From contig JAYFPE010000010.1 of assembly GCA_034928145.1 (NCBI GenBank), positions 1 through 64,000 of the forward strand: a stretch of DNA of 64,000 nucleotides, read 5' to 3'. Shown in pieces: positions 21,681-29,911 of this stretch. Origin of the DNA: Pelethousia sp034928145. GTDB taxonomy: Bacteria; Bacillota; Clostridia; Christensenellales; CAG-138. The notes beneath the pieces were generated by a model that had not been told where the DNA came from, ran no database searches, and worked only from the letters and a program-made list of their open reading frames with translations. Made by a program: the position numbers and the translations under genes. Positions within the stretch are counted from its first letter, which is position 1. Each line of letters starts with the position of its first letter.

Positions 21681-22625
21681 ATGATGCAAACCTTTTTTAA
21701 TTCCGTATCCGCAGTGATGGTGATCCTTCTGATGACAGCAACAGGGTATCTCTGAGGACGTATCGGTTACATCCGTGCCGAGCACAAGGCTATGATCACC
21801 AAGCTGGCGATCAACGTGGCCCTGCCCTGCATGTGCCTGAGCAGCCTGACCAAGAATTTCACCCGCGCTTCCCTGGTGGAGGCGGGGGCGTTGCTGCTGG
21901 TATCCACGCTGGTGCAGCTGGTCGGCGTGCTCATCAGCGCCGCAATTGCGCGCCTCCTGCGCCTGCCGCATAACCGGCGCGGGGTGTTCGTAGCTATGGG
22001 GGCCTTCTCCAATTCCACTTTTATCGGTCTGCCCATGTGCGTGGAGCTTTTCGGCGAGGCCTCCGTGCCTTACGTGATGTGCTATTATCTGGTGAATACC
22101 ACGCTCTTTCAGCTTTTAGGCGCGGCCTATATTGAAACCTCGGGCCGCCCCGAGGGAGAAAAGACGGGCTTGATGAAGCGCTTGAGCAGCCTGCTGGTGC
22201 GCCCGCCGATGCTGGCCATCCTGGCCGCCCTGGCTCTGATCTGGTTTGAGCTGCCGCTGCCCCGCGTGCTGCAAAGCTATGCGCAATATATCGGCGATAT
22301 GGTAAGCCCCCTTGGCCTGCTCTACACGGGGTATATCATCTACGAGCACGGCCTCGGCAACCTGCGGCTGGAAAAGGGGCTTCCGGCCCTGCTGGCACTG
22401 CGTTTTATCGCCGCCCCGGCCCTATGCCTGCTTTTCTGCGCCCTGCTGGGGATCGAGGGTTTGGCCCGGGGTGTATTCACCGTGGAGGCCGCCATGCCCA
22501 CCATGACGCAGACTGTGGTGCTCAGCACCATGTTGGGCGCGGATGAGGATTACGCAGCCCAAGGCGCGGCCCTTTCCGCCATCGCCTGCTTCGGCGTGGT
22601 GCCCATTTTGATGTTGATCGTATAG
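21681..22625 (+). pseudogene. AEC-family (auxin-efflux-carrier) transporter with in-frame TGA
   Basis: Read from the ATG at 21681, the protein starts MMQTFFNSVSAVMVILLMTA, then TGYL, TGA (21753-21755), GRIGYIRAEHKAM and on in the same frame to the stop at 22625. That gives about 314 codons, the normal AEC length. The family normally has a hydrophobic residue where the TGA stands, in the first helix. The remaining 277 residues are intact, with the half-site NVALPCM and repeated ten-helix pattern. A start at 21792 would give a protein lacking helix 1 and without a ribosome-binding site. TGA is a stop elsewhere in the window, so this is either a recent nonsense mutation or a base-call error. Confidence 0.7.
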
Positions 22626-22632
22626 GGAACCT

Positions 22633-23166
22633 TTAGCGTTTCGTTTTGCTGTAGCGCTCCTCTTCGCTGAAGATGCAGCCGCAGTATTTTTGCATGTAAA
22701 GGCCCGCTTCCCGGGCCTTTTGCTGATCCGCGCGGAAACGGGGGCGGAAATCCCGGTAAAGGAACGCCACGCCATGGGCCTCGGCCGCCTTTTGCGCCTC
22801 GGCCTTTAAAAGCTCGTGGTTCTGATAGGGGCTGATAAGCAGGGTGGTGCTAAAGGAGGCAAACCCTTCTGCAGCCGCGTAAGCGGCCGCCGCGTTCAGC
22901 CGCAGGGCGTAGCAGGCGGCGCAGCGCCCGTCGTAGGCGGGGATGGCGTCCAAGAAGGCGCGCAGGCCGTAATCATCTTCCTCCACCAAGGCTACGCCAA
23001 CCTCTTGCAGATAGGCGCGGGCCGTATCCCTGCGGGCGCGGTATTCGGTAAAGGGGTGGATGTTGGGGTTATACCAAAAGGCCGTGGGCTCGACGCCTTC
23101 CTCCCGGAGCTGCTCGATACAGGCGATGGAGCAGGGCGCGCAGCACACATGCAGCAGCATATTCAT
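22633..23166 (-). CDS. queH: Epoxyqueuosine reductase QueH
   Basis: The 177-residue product belongs to the DUF208/QueH family, which reduces epoxyqueuosine to queuosine in tRNA. The Cys motifs for the iron-sulfur cluster and metal site are present: LLHVCCAPCS (about residues 3-12), CAACYALRL (about 83-91), and KYCGC near the C-terminus, along with FWYNPNIHPFTEY. GGGAGG ten bases before MNMLLH shows that the six codons further upstream are not translated. It stands alone here. Confidence 0.92.
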   Translation of the reverse strand: MNMLLHVCCAPCSIACIEQLREEGVEPTAFWYNPNIHPFTEYRARRDTARAYLQEVGVALVEEDDYGLRAFLDAIPAYDGRCAACYALRLNAAAAYAAAEGFASFSTTLLISPYQNHELLKAEAQKAAEAHGVAFLYRDFRPRFRADQQKAREAGLYMQKYCGCIFSEEERYSKTKR

Positions 23167-23245
23167 AGCCGAATTGCCTCCCATATTTTATCGTATCAAG
23201 TAAAGCACAGGGGCGCTTGATTGTCAATGCGAGCGCCAAGCAAAA

Positions 23246-23276
23246 GGCGCGCACCCGTACGGATGCGCGCCCTGTC
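23246..23276 (-). terminator. Terminator of putP
   Basis: AGGGCGCGCATCC, GTAC, GGGTGCGCGCCTTTTGC on the minus strand, 20 bases past the putP stop. Confidence 0.75.
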
Positions 23277-23295
23277 TATTCCTATAAAAGCGATA

Positions 23296-24867
23296 TCAGC
23301 TCACAGCGCCCGCTTTTGCCCTATCGAACTCGCGCTGAATCTCTGCGCTGGGCTCGGGGGTGAGCAGGGAGACCGCCAGAATGGCCAGGCAGCTGAGCAT
23401 AAAGGCCGGGAACAGCTCATAGATGCCGAACACGCCGCCGATGGGCTTGAGGAGCAGCTTCCACACGAAAACCATTACGCCGCCGGTGACCATGCCCGCC
23501 ACCGCGCCCGCGCGGGTGGTGCGCTTCCAGAAGAGGGAGAAGAGCATGATGGGGCCGAAGACCGCGCCGAAGCCGGCCCATGCAAAGGAGACGATGGTAA
23601 AGATGACGCTGTGCTCATCCAGGGCAATGAACATGCCGATCACGGCGATGATGAGCAGCACGATGCGGCTCATCCGCATCACCTGCTTATCCGAGGCGTC
23701 CTTTTTGATGATGCTCTTATAAACATTGAGCGAGAAAGCGGAGGCGGCAATCAGCAGGTAGGAATCCGAGGAGCTGATGGTGGCGGCCAAAATGCCTGCC
23801 ATCACCAGGCCCGCAAGCAACGGCGGCATGAGATGCTGGGAGAGCAAGATGAATACATTCTCCGCGCCGCCGGCTGTGCTGAGGGTCTCGTGGAGGGGGA
23901 AGAGGGCGCGGCCCACGATGCCGATGAGCACGGCGGAGAACAGAGAGATAAGCACCCACACCGTGGCAATGCGGCGCGCGCTCACCAAATGTTCGGATTT
24001 ACGGATGGCCATGAACCGCAGAAGCACCTGCGGCATACCGAAATAGCCGAGGCCCCAGGACATGGTGGAGATGATGGTGAGCAAGCCGTAAGAACCCGCA
24101 GGCCCAAAGAGGGGCGCGCCGTTTGCCACCTGCTGCACGCCCGAAGCATCCACCGTGGGGCTGGCGATGCCGAAGAAGGTGAAAAAGCCTGGGATTGCTT
24201 TGGCGTTTTCCACCACCGCGCCAAAGCCGCCCGCGGCTACGGAGCCGGCGATCAGCACGATGGAGAGCGCGAAGATCATCACGATGGCCTGGAGAAAATC
24301 GCTGGCGCTCTCCGCCAGGAAGCCGCCCAGGAAGGTATAGATCACCACGAAGATAGCCCCGGCGATCATCATCGAGCGGTAGGAAAGGCCGAAAAGCGTG
24401 CTGAACAGCTTGCCGCAGGTAACGAAGCAGCTGGCCGCGTATACCGTGAAGAAGATGAGGATGAACATGGCCGCGATGGTCATGATGATCTTTTTCTTTT
24501 CGTGGAAACGATTGGAGAAGAAATCCGGCACGGTAATGGAGTCCCCGGCGATGAAGGAATAATGCCGAAGGCGCTTAGCCACGATCAGCCAGTTGATGTA
24601 AGTGCCCAGAGCCAAGCCAATGGCCGTCCACACGGCGTCGCTCAGCCCGCACCAATAGGCCACGCCGGGCAGGCCCATCAGCAGCCAGCCGCTCATATCC
24701 GAGGCCTCGGCGCTCATCGCCGCCACCCATGGGCCCAGCGAGCGGCCGCCGAGGAAATAGTCCTCGCTGCTCTGGTTGGCGCGCTTGGCGAAATACAGGC
24801 CGATGCCGATAACCACGGCCATGTAGCCAATCATGGCAATTAGAGTTTGCAAGGTATCGTGTGACAT
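23296..24867 (-). CDS. putP: Sodium/proline symporter
   Basis: The 523-residue protein is a solute:sodium symporter with 13 helices. The PutP fingerprint is clear: RANQSSEDYFLGGRSLGPW (about 29-47), SAEASDMSGWLLMGLPG (about 52-68), and SSSDSYLLIAASAF in the eighth helix region. It imports proline with sodium, for nutrition or osmoprotection. AAGGGGGT lies eight bases before the ATG. It is monocistronic, bounded by a terminator and a 278-base gap to the divergent NlpC gene, in which I see no further element. Confidence 0.93.
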   Translation of the reverse strand: MSHDTLQTLIAMIGYMAVVIGIGLYFAKRANQSSEDYFLGGRSLGPWVAAMSAEASDMSGWLLMGLPGVAYWCGLSDAVWTAIGLALGTYINWLIVAKRLRHYSFIAGDSITVPDFFSNRFHEKKKIIMTIAAMFILIFFTVYAASCFVTCGKLFSTLFGLSYRSMMIAGAIFVVIYTFLGGFLAESASDFLQAIVMIFALSIVLIAGSVAAGGFGAVVENAKAIPGFFTFFGIASPTVDASGVQQVANGAPLFGPAGSYGLLTIISTMSWGLGYFGMPQVLLRFMAIRKSEHLVSARRIATVWVLISLFSAVLIGIVGRALFPLHETLSTAGGAENVFILLSQHLMPPLLAGLVMAGILAATISSSDSYLLIAASAFSLNVYKSIIKKDASDKQVMRMSRIVLLIIAVIGMFIALDEHSVIFTIVSFAWAGFGAVFGPIMLFSLFWKRTTRAGAVAGMVTGGVMVFVWKLLLKPIGGVFGIYELFPAFMLSCLAILAVSLLTPEPSAEIQREFDRAKAGAVS

Positions 24868-25145
24868 GGTGGTACCCCCTTATGGATGATGTATGGATGA
24901 GAAATTGCGCAACCGGCAACCCCTCCCAAGGGCGGCCGGTGAATACACGCATACAATTGATTCATTATAACAAAATCCGCCCACTTCCACAACCAAGCAA
25001 ATAAAGAATTGGTATTTTCCTCCGCGCACGCGTGCTTATTGCGCCGGGGCTCCGTTGCGCGGGATAGAAAATGCTGGTATAATAAAAAACGTATACCGCC
25101 CATAAATGGTATGTAAATCTTGCATCATCCTGAAGGAGACCCAAA

Positions 25146-25973
25146 ATGAAAAGGTTCATTGCGCTTGTGCTGATTCTGCTGTTTTGCGTACCTTCTGCCG
25201 CCCTGGCCGAGGGTGTGGAGCTTACGCTCCAAGCAAGCAAGCTTACTCTATATCAGGAAGAGGTGTATACGCTTTCCTATTCCCTGGAGCCGAACACGGG
25301 CGCGCGCGTTTATTGGGCCAGCTCAGACCCGCAGATCGCCCAGGTGGACGAGCAGGGCGTGATCACGGCCCTGCAAAAGGGCAGCGCCAAAATCACCGCC
25401 TTCACAGAGGATGGAGCGGCCAAGGCCACCTGCAAGCTAACGGTCAAAAAGCTCAATATTACCCCTATTTCCGCCACCATCGAGGGCAACGTATACGACG
25501 GCAACTATAACCCCGTGAGCAGCGGTGCGGAGGCGGCCCTGCGCAGCTATTGCGAACGCCTGGGGGATAGCCGGGGCGCGAAGATCGCCCGGGCCGCTGT
25601 GGAAAAGCTGGGCGTCAGCTATGATACCATGGATTGCAGCCAGATGGCCCAGGCCGTTTATAAGGCCAACGGCACCCGCATCTCCCGCACCAGCGGCGCC
25701 CAGGCCGAGGATATGGCCCGGTATGAGCGCGCGGACGGCAAGCCCCGCGTGGGAGATCTGATCTTCCTCTCCTTCCCCTCCTGGCGTATGTGCAGCTGCG
25801 GCGAAGTCTGCCGCCGCTACCGCCAGGTTCACCACACGGCCCTTTATCTCGGCAATGTAGATGGAACGGATTATGTGGTGGATTCGAGCAGTTATTTCGG
25901 CCATGTGATCATCCGCGCCTATAGCGGCAGCACCATCGCCGGCATGAACGTTGTTTTCGTGGCCGGCAAGTAA
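25146..25973 (+). CDS. Secreted BIG_2 and NlpC/P60-type cell-wall hydrolase
   Basis: The 275-residue precursor has a signal peptide (1-21, cut after ALA), one bacterial Ig-like BIG_2 domain (about 24-102: YWASSDPQIAQVDEQGVITA), and an NlpC/P60-like C-terminal domain (about 125-275). In the latter the catalytic Cys164 sits in MDCSQMAQAVY and His229 or His230 in VHHTALYLG. It should cut cell-wall peptides outside the cell. The loop SWRMCSCGEVCRR, with three extra cysteines between the two catalytic blocks, is unusual. AAGGAG precedes the ATG. Confidence 0.85.
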   Translation: MKRFIALVLILLFCVPSAALAEGVELTLQASKLTLYQEEVYTLSYSLEPNTGARVYWASSDPQIAQVDEQGVITALQKGSAKITAFTEDGAAKATCKLTVKKLNITPISATIEGNVYDGNYNPVSSGAEAALRSYCERLGDSRGAKIARAAVEKLGVSYDTMDCSQMAQAVYKANGTRISRTSGAQAEDMARYERADGKPRVGDLIFLSFPSWRMCSCGEVCRRYRQVHHTALYLGNVDGTDYVVDSSSYFGHVIIRAYSGSTIAGMNVVFVAGK

Positions 25974-25989
25974 GTAAGCATTATTATAG

Positions 25990-26901
25990 ATGGAAATGGG
26001 GATGAGGCGTATGGAACGGCGAGTGGGCGGCAAAAGCTGGCTATACGGCATGTTCATCCTACTCCAGAGCATCCTGTACGGGATTGGCAATCCCCTTTCC
26101 AAAATCGCCTTTGAAAGCATCTCGGCGCTCTGGTGCCTTGCGGTGCGCTTTGGCTTGGCTTTTGTGCTTTTTGCCCTGCTTTTCGGCAAGCGGGCCGCGG
26201 CCCAGCTTCGCGCGGCCAAACCTGCGGATTACCTGCCCGCGGGCCTCTGCATGGCCCTGGCCTATATCACCTGTAACCTCGCTTTGGAGCGCACCAGCGC
26301 CACCAATGTGGGGTTTCTTATGTCTCTGCCTGTGCTCTTTGCGCCGCTGCTCTCCAGCATCCTGCTGCGCAAGCCCTATAAATGGATGCACTTGCCCGTG
26401 CAGTTGGCGGTGGTGCTGGGGCTATACCTGCTCTGCGCCAACGGCTCCGCTTTCCGCCTGGGCGCGGGCGACCTGCTGGCCCTTTGCACGGCCCTGTGTG
26501 CGGCTGGTGGGCTGGTCTTTGGCGAGCGCGCGCTCAAAAGACTGGATGCGGTGGTGGTATCCACCGTGCAGTTGGGCGTGACCGCCCTTCTTAGCGCCGC
26601 GTTGGCATTTACCCTGGATGATGTTGCCGGCTTGCGTTTTGTTACCCCGCAAGCCTGGGCCGTGGTAGCCTATCTGGCCATCGGCTGTAGCTGCATCGCT
26701 TACGTGCTGCAAAATTCGGCCCTGCTGCATCTCGAAAGCCGCCTGGTATCCCTGCTGCAATGCACACAACCCGTGCTCACCGCCCTTTTTGCCTATCTCC
26801 TATTGGGCGAGACGCTCCGGCTCTCCGGCCTCTTTGGCGCGACTCTCATCCTGGCCTGTATCGTGGCCGAGAATGTTATTCCGGCGCTGCGGGAGGGGTA
26901 A
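25990..26901 (+). CDS. EamA/DMT-family transporter
   Basis: The roughly 303-residue membrane protein has ten helices in two EamA repeats (GIGNPLSKIAFESIS near residue 30; LLGETLRLSGLFGATLILA near the end). Substrate unknown. Four in-frame ATGs crowd the start (25990, 25996, 26002, 26011); none has an ideal ribosome-binding site, and the one at 26011, preceded by GGGGATGAGG, may be the true start. It begins 16 bases after the hydrolase gene and probably shares its transcript. Confidence 0.82.
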   Translation: MEMGMRRMERRVGGKSWLYGMFILLQSILYGIGNPLSKIAFESISALWCLAVRFGLAFVLFALLFGKRAAAQLRAAKPADYLPAGLCMALAYITCNLALERTSATNVGFLMSLPVLFAPLLSSILLRKPYKWMHLPVQLAVVLGLYLLCANGSAFRLGAGDLLALCTALCAAGGLVFGERALKRLDAVVVSTVQLGVTALLSAALAFTLDDVAGLRFVTPQAWAVVAYLAIGCSCIAYVLQNSALLHLESRLVSLLQCTQPVLTALFAYLLLGETLRLSGLFGATLILACIVAENVIPALREG

Positions 26902-26950
26902 GATTGGCTTTTTGAAAGCGTTCTGCTTCCGGACTCCGGTTTGCTTTTTT

Positions 26951-26974
26951 CCCTAAACGCTTAAGCGTTTAGGG
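26951..26974. repeat. 24-base perfect palindrome
   Basis: CCCTAAACGCTTAAGCGTTTAGGG has no loop and could form a cruciform. On the minus side it is flanked by a T6 run. It lies between the EamA gene and the leftward ankyrin gene. Confidence 0.65.
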
Positions 26975-27063
26975 GCTTCAATAAGGAGCTATGTGTTTGG
27001 CCTTGCGGCACAAACACAAACTTAACTTAATAAGAATAATGCCAGTGGTGACTTATTGATAAT

Positions 27064-27089
27064 GGCCCAGTGTATGATTGCGCCGGGCC
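27064..27089. repeat. GGCCCGGCG hairpin, degenerate copy B3
   Basis: GGCCCAGTGTATGATTGCGCCGGGCC: the right arm matches the family consensus and the left arm carries substitutions. Confidence 0.45.
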
Positions 27090-27126
27090 GCATAGCCTAT
27101 AAAGCGGGCTGGTTTCCATAGTCTTT

Positions 27127-27717
27127 TTAATACGGCCATTTGCCGGAATTCGGACGGCCACCATATTTGGCCAACAGGCGGCAGAGGCGCTCGAAATAAT
27201 CCGGCAGGCCGGGCTTAGGATATGCCAGGTTCCAGGTGAAGCCCACCATGCTATCCTCCCGGTTGGCCCAATCGCAAAGATTCTCGCCGTTTTCATCACA
27301 GACGTTTGGGTCCGCGCCATATTGGAGCAATACTTCCACCGCCCGCAGCGCGTTTTCATCGTTGGCCCCGAACAACAGGGCTTCAAGCGGGCTATTGCCG
27401 TTGTGCATCGAGAGATCGAGGCTGTAGGAAAGAAAAAGTTGTACCATCTCTACAAGATGCGTCGTGTCATATGAGCTATGCACCCAGCCATCCTCACGCA
27501 TATGACTCCAAAAGAGCGGCCTCGTATACGCGCCGTCGTATTCGCCATAGAAATTTAGAATACAATAGGCCAGCGTTTCACTACCGCTCTTGCTTACGCG
27601 GTTGATGTCGATCCCGCCCGCCAGCAGTTCGCGTATTTTCGCCATATCCGGTGGGAGGGTGACCGCAGCCTCTATAAAAGCATTTTCCCTTTCGTCAAAG
27701 CCCCAATCTCTGCTCAT
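27127..27717 (-). CDS. Ankyrin-repeat protein
   Basis: The 196-residue product contains degenerate ankyrin repeats: KIRELLAGGIDINRVSKSG (about 27-45), VQLFLSYSLDLSMHNGNSPLEALL (split here) and RAVEVLLQYGADPNVCDENG (about 124-143). It has no signal or membrane helix and is probably a protein-binding scaffold. Its ATG overlaps the ksgA stop as ATGA, so it is translationally coupled to ksgA, an unusual partner. Confidence 0.75.
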   Translation of the reverse strand: MSRDWGFDERENAFIEAAVTLPPDMAKIRELLAGGIDINRVSKSGSETLAYCILNFYGEYDGAYTRPLFWSHMREDGWVHSSYDTTHLVEMVQLFLSYSLDLSMHNGNSPLEALLFGANDENALRAVEVLLQYGADPNVCDENGENLCDWANREDSMVGFTWNLAYPKPGLPDYFERLCRLLAKYGGRPNSGKWPY

Positions 27718-28550
27718 TTTGGCTGCCTCCCTTCGCTGCGATCCTTATATTCAAATCCCTCCGCCAGCCTCGCCAGCGTCTCCGGCTCCAAACCTTCCGC
27801 CCGGGCGGCGGGGGGGATGCCGCAACGTTCCAGGGCTTCCGCCGCGCCGGGCAGGCCCTTGAGGTTGTTTAGGAGGGTCTTGCGGCGCTGGCCAAAGGCG
27901 CGATAAAGAAAATCGGCAAAGCCGGGGATCAGGGGCGTATCCCGCCGGGTGAGGAGGGTTACGGAGGAGCTTACGTCCGGCTGGGGATAGTAATCGGCCG
28001 GGGAAAGCTCCATCAGGCGGGCAGGCTCGTAATAATGCTGCGCCAGCACGGCCAGCGGGCCGTACTGGCGGCAGGACGGCTGGGCGAAGAAACGCTCCGC
28101 CGCCTCCTTTTGGGCCATCAGCGCCATGCGGGGGATAGGGAGGCCGCAGCTTAAAAGCCGCAGGCAGATGGGCGTGGTAGCATAATAAGGCAGATTGGCG
28201 GCCACGACGAAAGGCCCGCCAAGTTCGGCTTGGATAAAACTAAGGTCTGTTTGGAGGAAGTCCTCACGCAGGATGCGCAGATCTGGTTCATCGGCAAAGA
28301 GGGCCGAGAGGGCTGCGGCCATGGCCGCGTCGATCTCCACAACGCATACCCTGGGCGCTTGGCGCAGCAGGGGGCCGGTGAGCGCGCCGAGGCCAGGGCC
28401 GATCTCCAGGGCGGGCAGGCCGCCTTGGCAGGCCGCCGCCGCGATGGCCGCCGCCTTTTCTTCATTGACTAAAAAGTTTTGCCCCAGGGCCTTATTGGGC
28501 CTGAGGCTGAAAGCTTGCAAATGTTCTTTGATGCGATCTACGCCGCTCAT
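27714..28550 (-). CDS. rsmA: 16S rRNA dimethyladenosine transferase KsgA
   Basis: The 278-residue SAM-dependent enzyme dimethylates two adjacent adenosines near the 3' end of 16S rRNA. Motifs: LGQNFLVNE (about 21-29), the SAM loop LEIGPGLGALT (about 48-58), the acidic VVEID, and the catalytic NLPYYATT (about 117-124). Its ATG overlaps the stop of the upstream YabE-like gene. The pairing of yabE and ksgA is conserved in Firmicutes. Confidence 0.95.
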   Translation of the reverse strand: MSGVDRIKEHLQAFSLRPNKALGQNFLVNEEKAAAIAAAACQGGLPALEIGPGLGALTGPLLRQAPRVCVVEIDAAMAAALSALFADEPDLRILREDFLQTDLSFIQAELGGPFVVAANLPYYATTPICLRLLSCGLPIPRMALMAQKEAAERFFAQPSCRQYGPLAVLAQHYYEPARLMELSPADYYPQPDVSSSVTLLTRRDTPLIPGFADFLYRAFGQRRKTLLNNLKGLPGAAEALERCGIPPAARAEGLEPETLARLAEGFEYKDRSEGRQPK

Positions 28551-29734
28551 TTTTTCACCAGCACGGTTACGTTGTATTTCGTGCCCCAGCGCCTGGCTTC
28601 CGCTTCGGTGTTAAACCAGATATCGAGCTGGTTCATAGGCTCGCCCTTGCTGTTTTTATAGTTGCGGAAAGCGCCCGTATCCTCGGCTTTGCCAAAGCCG
28701 TATTTGTTGATGTAGATCTGGGTGCCGTATTTGATGTAATAGGGGTTCACAGCGATGGTACCCAGCTTGGGCCGGGTGCCGGTGGCTGTGCGGCTGCCTG
28801 TGCAATAGGCGGTGATCTTATCCACCGTCATCTTCACCCAGCCGTTTTCACCCGCGACCGGGGCTTCCCTCCAGCGCCGGGTCTCGCCCACATAGCTGGT
28901 TTGGTATTTGATCTTGGTGCCTACGCGGGTCACCTGATCCACCGCTGCGGAAAGCACGACCTGATCCGCCACCTCGCGGGATACCTCAATGCCGTCCTTG
29001 ACGATAATGCGCTGGATGACCTGCTTTTTTCCGTCCACGCCCTCGACTTCGATCTTTTTGTAATTTTCGTACTCGCGGTCGTCCTTGATGGTGACTTCGT
29101 CGTATTCCAGGGTTTTATAGCTCGTTCGGTAGGATACCTCCACATCCGTGTGGGTGATCTGCATGCCCGGCTCCACATCCTCAAAGGGCAGGTGGGAGAG
29201 CTCGTCGCCGGAGGAATAGGCCACCTTGGCGCGGCTCAAAGCCTCGCCCACAGTGCCCTCGCTCATGTGCAGCACCTGCACCTTGCCGCCGGATTTCACG
29301 GCCACCGGATAGGCCCGGCTGACCTCCACCCGCAGGCCGGGCGCCAAGGCTTCAGCGGAGCCGGGGGATACGGAATCCCCGGCGTGGAGCTGCACGCCCG
29401 CCACGGCCAAAAGGCCCTCCACCGTATCCGCGTGCACATAGTACGCTGTTTCGATGCCGTCTACGGAGAGGGTCACGCGGATGCGGGGATCCGGCATGGT
29501 CAGGGCATAGCCGAAACAGCCGCCCGCTACCAAGAGGCCGAAGAGCAGCGGAACCAGCAGCCACGCGGGCGCTGCCGCGGCCTCTCCCCGGGCCTGCCTG
29601 CGCTTGCCCCTGCGGGGCATATGCCCCCCCAAGCCTTGGGTGATATGTAGAAAGAATCCGGCTATGCCCGCGCCGAAGCACTGCAGGCCGGACCGCAGAT
29701 TATAGAAGAAGTTCTTACGCCTTCGTCGTACCAT
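28547..29734 (-). CDS. YabE-like DUF348/G5/3D-domain protein
   Basis: The 395-residue protein is membrane-anchored by a single helix (about 60-80) after a basic cytoplasmic start. It then has DUF348 ubiquitin-like repeats (RVTLSVDGIETAYYVHADTV and one more), a G5 domain (about 225-300) and a C-terminal 3D domain (about 310-395) with the family's DTGAF and LDIWF residues; this is a lytic-transglycosylase-like fold of the Rpf/YabE type. It should remodel peptidoglycan outside the cell. The start MVRRRRK is chosen because AAAGGAG is six bases upstream; the longer frame adds 32 poor codons. Confidence 0.88.
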   Translation of the reverse strand: MVRRRRKNFFYNLRSGLQCFGAGIAGFFLHITQGLGGHMPRRGKRRQARGEAAAAPAWLLVPLLFGLLVAGGCFGYALTMPDPRIRVTLSVDGIETAYYVHADTVEGLLAVAGVQLHAGDSVSPGSAEALAPGLRVEVSRAYPVAVKSGGKVQVLHMSEGTVGEALSRAKVAYSSGDELSHLPFEDVEPGMQITHTDVEVSYRTSYKTLEYDEVTIKDDREYENYKKIEVEGVDGKKQVIQRIIVKDGIEVSREVADQVVLSAAVDQVTRVGTKIKYQTSYVGETRRWREAPVAGENGWVKMTVDKITAYCTGSRTATGTRPKLGTIAVNPYYIKYGTQIYINKYGFGKAEDTGAFRNYKNSKGEPMNQLDIWFNTEAEARRWGTKYNVTVLVKK

Positions 29735-29911
29735 GGTTTGCTCCTTTGCTTGCGCGCATATACGCACATATAAGCATGAATATTCTATCAGCATCGTGCC
29801 ACCCCTGTCAATTTTCCCGCCTGTAAACAAACTGTGGCCCCGATTTACAATAGAAGGGTTACCACGTTATAATATGCGTATACTTATAAATTTGGAAAGG
29901 CTATCCATAAG

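Noticed and set aside
23221..24843. 540-residue plus-strand open frame opposite putP
   Set aside because: His/Gly/Arg-rich, no ribosome-binding site, antisense to a clear PutP; G+C-rich third positions open such frames.
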